Part shown: piece by piece, positions 6,311 to 7,338 of the stretch | How positions within the stretch are numbered: position 1 is the first letter of the stretch | How the letters are laid out: each line of letters begins with the position of its first letter | Origin: Cytophagales bacterium | GTDB taxonomy: Bacteria > Bacteroidota > Bacteroidia > Cytophagales > Cyclobacteriaceae | Direction of reading: 5' to 3' | Assembly: GCA_020063545.1 (NCBI GenBank) | Contig: JAGUUF010000220.1 | Coordinates: forward strand, 1 to 7,338 | DNA length: 7,338 nucleotides | Translations under genes and position numbers: made by a program | The notes under the pieces: generated by a model | Told to the model about the DNA's origin: nothing | What the model saw: the letters and a program-made list of their open reading frames with translations, nothing else | Database searches by the model: none

Positions 6311-7039
6311 ATGCACCTGAACCAGACTGTTTGTTTTGCCCTGCTTTTGCTGACTTCGGCTGTATTTTCCCAGCAGCCAAAGGTGCATCATGGCGGCAGG
6401 GTAGTTCACCACCGCAGTAACCACAACTACAACGTAATAAAAATACCGCGCTCCAAAGCAAAAACCGTTTGCCCTATTTTTGAAGATACGGGCTACCCCT
6501 ATCATGGCCTGGGTGTGAAACTGGGCGACCCGTTTGCCGTCAGTTATAAATACTATGCCAGTAAACATTTTTCAATTGGCGCTGACGTTGGCACTTCGGC
6601 CAGTGGGTTGTACAGCAAGTATTACCGCGAAATTTTTCCGGAGTACATTAATACCGATACGCTGGGCCCCATGCAAAGCCTGGAGTACATGACGCACAAG
6701 GTTAACTCCGACTGGGTAGCAGAAATCAGGGCGTTGTACCACATCAAAGTTGAAAGATTGAGCCGCGGCCTTCAGATGTATGCCGGCCTGGGCTGGGAGT
6801 TCAGGCGGTTGAACATCTCTTACGATTACTTTGTAAATGACGGGCCCCTTGAAAACAAAATTGAGCGCTTTACGGTTGACCGGTTTACGTACGGCATCCA
6901 GGCAACGTTTGGCATTGAGTACTCCTATTTTAGTTTGCCCATCTCAGCATTTATGGAGTTAGACCTCTACAACGATTTATTAAAAGATCCTGGCTACAGG
7001 CGCATACAAGGTGGTGTAGGCCTGCGCTACGTTTTTTAA
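6311..7039 (+). CDS. Secreted outer-membrane beta-barrel-like protein, function unknown
   Basis: Hypothetical protein of 242 residues. Residues 1-20 form a Sec signal peptide (hydrophobic FALLLLTSAVFS, likely cleavage near FSQ-Q). Cys8 lies inside it without a lipobox, so it is not a lipoprotein. After cleavage comes a short His-rich, basic segment (HHGGRVVHH and SNHNYN, about 26-41) and one mature cysteine, Cys54. The rest has alternating aromatic and small residues typical of outer-membrane strands, for example FAVSYKYY, FSIGADVG, QMYAGLGWEF and YGIQATFGIEYSYF. It ends in GGVGLRYVF, with the terminal Phe favoured by the BAM insertion machinery. The GLGVKLGDPF segment resembles small beta-barrel proteins I recall from Cytophagales. 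A barrel of roughly eight strands fits the length but was not modelled. No enzymatic motif is visible. It probably has its own promoter. Confidence 0.8.
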   Translation: MHLNQTVCFALLLLTSAVFSQQPKVHHGGRVVHHRSNHNYNVIKIPRSKAKTVCPIFEDTGYPYHGLGVKLGDPFAVSYKYYASKHFSIGADVGTSASGLYSKYYREIFPEYINTDTLGPMQSLEYMTHKVNSDWVAEIRALYHIKVERLSRGLQMYAGLGWEFRRLNISYDYFVNDGPLENKIERFTVDRFTYGIQATFGIEYSYFSLPISAFMELDLYNDLLKDPGYRRIQGGVGLRYVF

Positions 7040-7338
7040 ATAGCCTCGCCCTCGCTCACGGGGGCTTCATCACTCAAAATCTGTTTCTCGTAAAGTTCAC
7101 GGTACACCCCGTTATTCTTTATCAGCGCCTCATGCGTGCCCTGTTCAACAATGCGGCCGTCAACCAGAACAATAATTTTATTTGCCAGTTTGGCCGAAGA
7201 TACGCGGTGCGAAACGATGATGGTGGTGCGGTCTTTCATAATCCGCTTCAGGCTGTTCAGAATATTGTTTTCCGTTTTTGTATCAACGGCCGAAAGGGCA
7301 TCGTCCAGAATTAGGATGCGCGGTTCATGCACAATGGC
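7036..7338 (-). CDS. ABC exporter ATPase domain, C-terminal part (truncated by window edge; MdlA/YheI type)
   Basis: Only the last 100 residues are in the window; the frame is open to the final base and the gene continues beyond it. A GTG at 7332 is internal, not a start: the upstream residues Ala-Ile continue the usual AIVHEP lead into Walker B. The Walker B region reads ILILDDALSAVD, with Asp where the catalytic Glu normally sits. The switch His is kept (IVSHRVSS), followed by ANKIIVLVDGRIVEQGTHE. The tail GVYRELYEKQ matches my recollection of MdlA/YheI-type subunits (YRxMYxxQ). In heterodimeric exporters the Asp-bearing subunit supplies the Walker motifs of the degenerate ATP site. Its membrane domain is expected upstream, outside the window. 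The gene is convergent with the beta-barrel gene and their stop codons overlap. Confidence 0.92.
   Translation of the reverse strand, partial: AIVHEPRILILDDALSAVDTKTENNILNSLKRIMKDRTTIIVSHRVSSAKLANKIIVLVDGRIVEQGTHEALIKNNGVYRELYEKQILSDEAPVSEGEAI

Noticed and set aside
1..7338. Hidden mobile element, CRISPR array, toxin-antitoxin pair, retron or other accessory system
   Set aside because: The genes are almost contiguous, the largest gap is 84 bp, I saw no repeated spacer pattern or terminal repeats, and every sizeable coding region belongs to a common chromosomal family or a beta-barrel type usual in this group.

Overview
The window looks like an ordinary chromosomal stretch from a Bacteroidota bacterium, probably of the Cytophagales type. 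Three things point there: a DUF4293 membrane protein (a family I know only from Bacteroidota), sequences matching the Bacteroidota promoter -7 consensus TAnnTTTG, and near-absence of Shine-Dalgarno sites. Base composition looks close to 50% GC and even across the window. I see no rRNA, tRNA, CRISPR array, integrase, insertion sequence or defence gene.

Layout. On the minus strand, 31-2466 holds htpG (Hsp90 chaperone) and, upstream of it, the small four-helix DUF4293 protein. A 70-bp divergent gap (2467-2536) follows. On the plus strand, 2537-6267 is a very tight three-gene cluster: a thiolase of the 3-oxoadipyl-CoA (PcaF/PaaJ) type, truA (tRNA pseudouridine synthase), and a complete 590-residue ABC exporter half-transporter. 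The spacings are 2 nt and 6 nt, so the three are probably co-transcribed. A 43-bp gap carrying an exact TATATTTG box precedes a 242-residue secreted or outer-membrane beta-barrel-like protein (6311-7039). Its stop codon overlaps the stop of a convergent, window-truncated second ABC exporter gene on the minus strand (7036 to the edge).

How the genes relate. Most are unrelated housekeeping functions: protein folding, acyl-CoA metabolism, tRNA modification and export. The clearest functional link is between the two ABC proteins. The complete one has the catalytic Glu after Walker B but a variant LSVGQ signature. The truncated one has Asp in place of that Glu (ILILDD). This is the complementary pattern seen in asymmetric heterodimeric exporters such as MdlA/MdlB and YheI/YheH, so they may be partners despite being on opposite strands.

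I did not find a convincing undescribed system. The most useful second looks are the possible split heterodimeric exporter, the in-frame truA/UAG/TTG-start junction, the possibly leaderless promoter of the beta-barrel gene, and the tail-to-tail overlapping stops.
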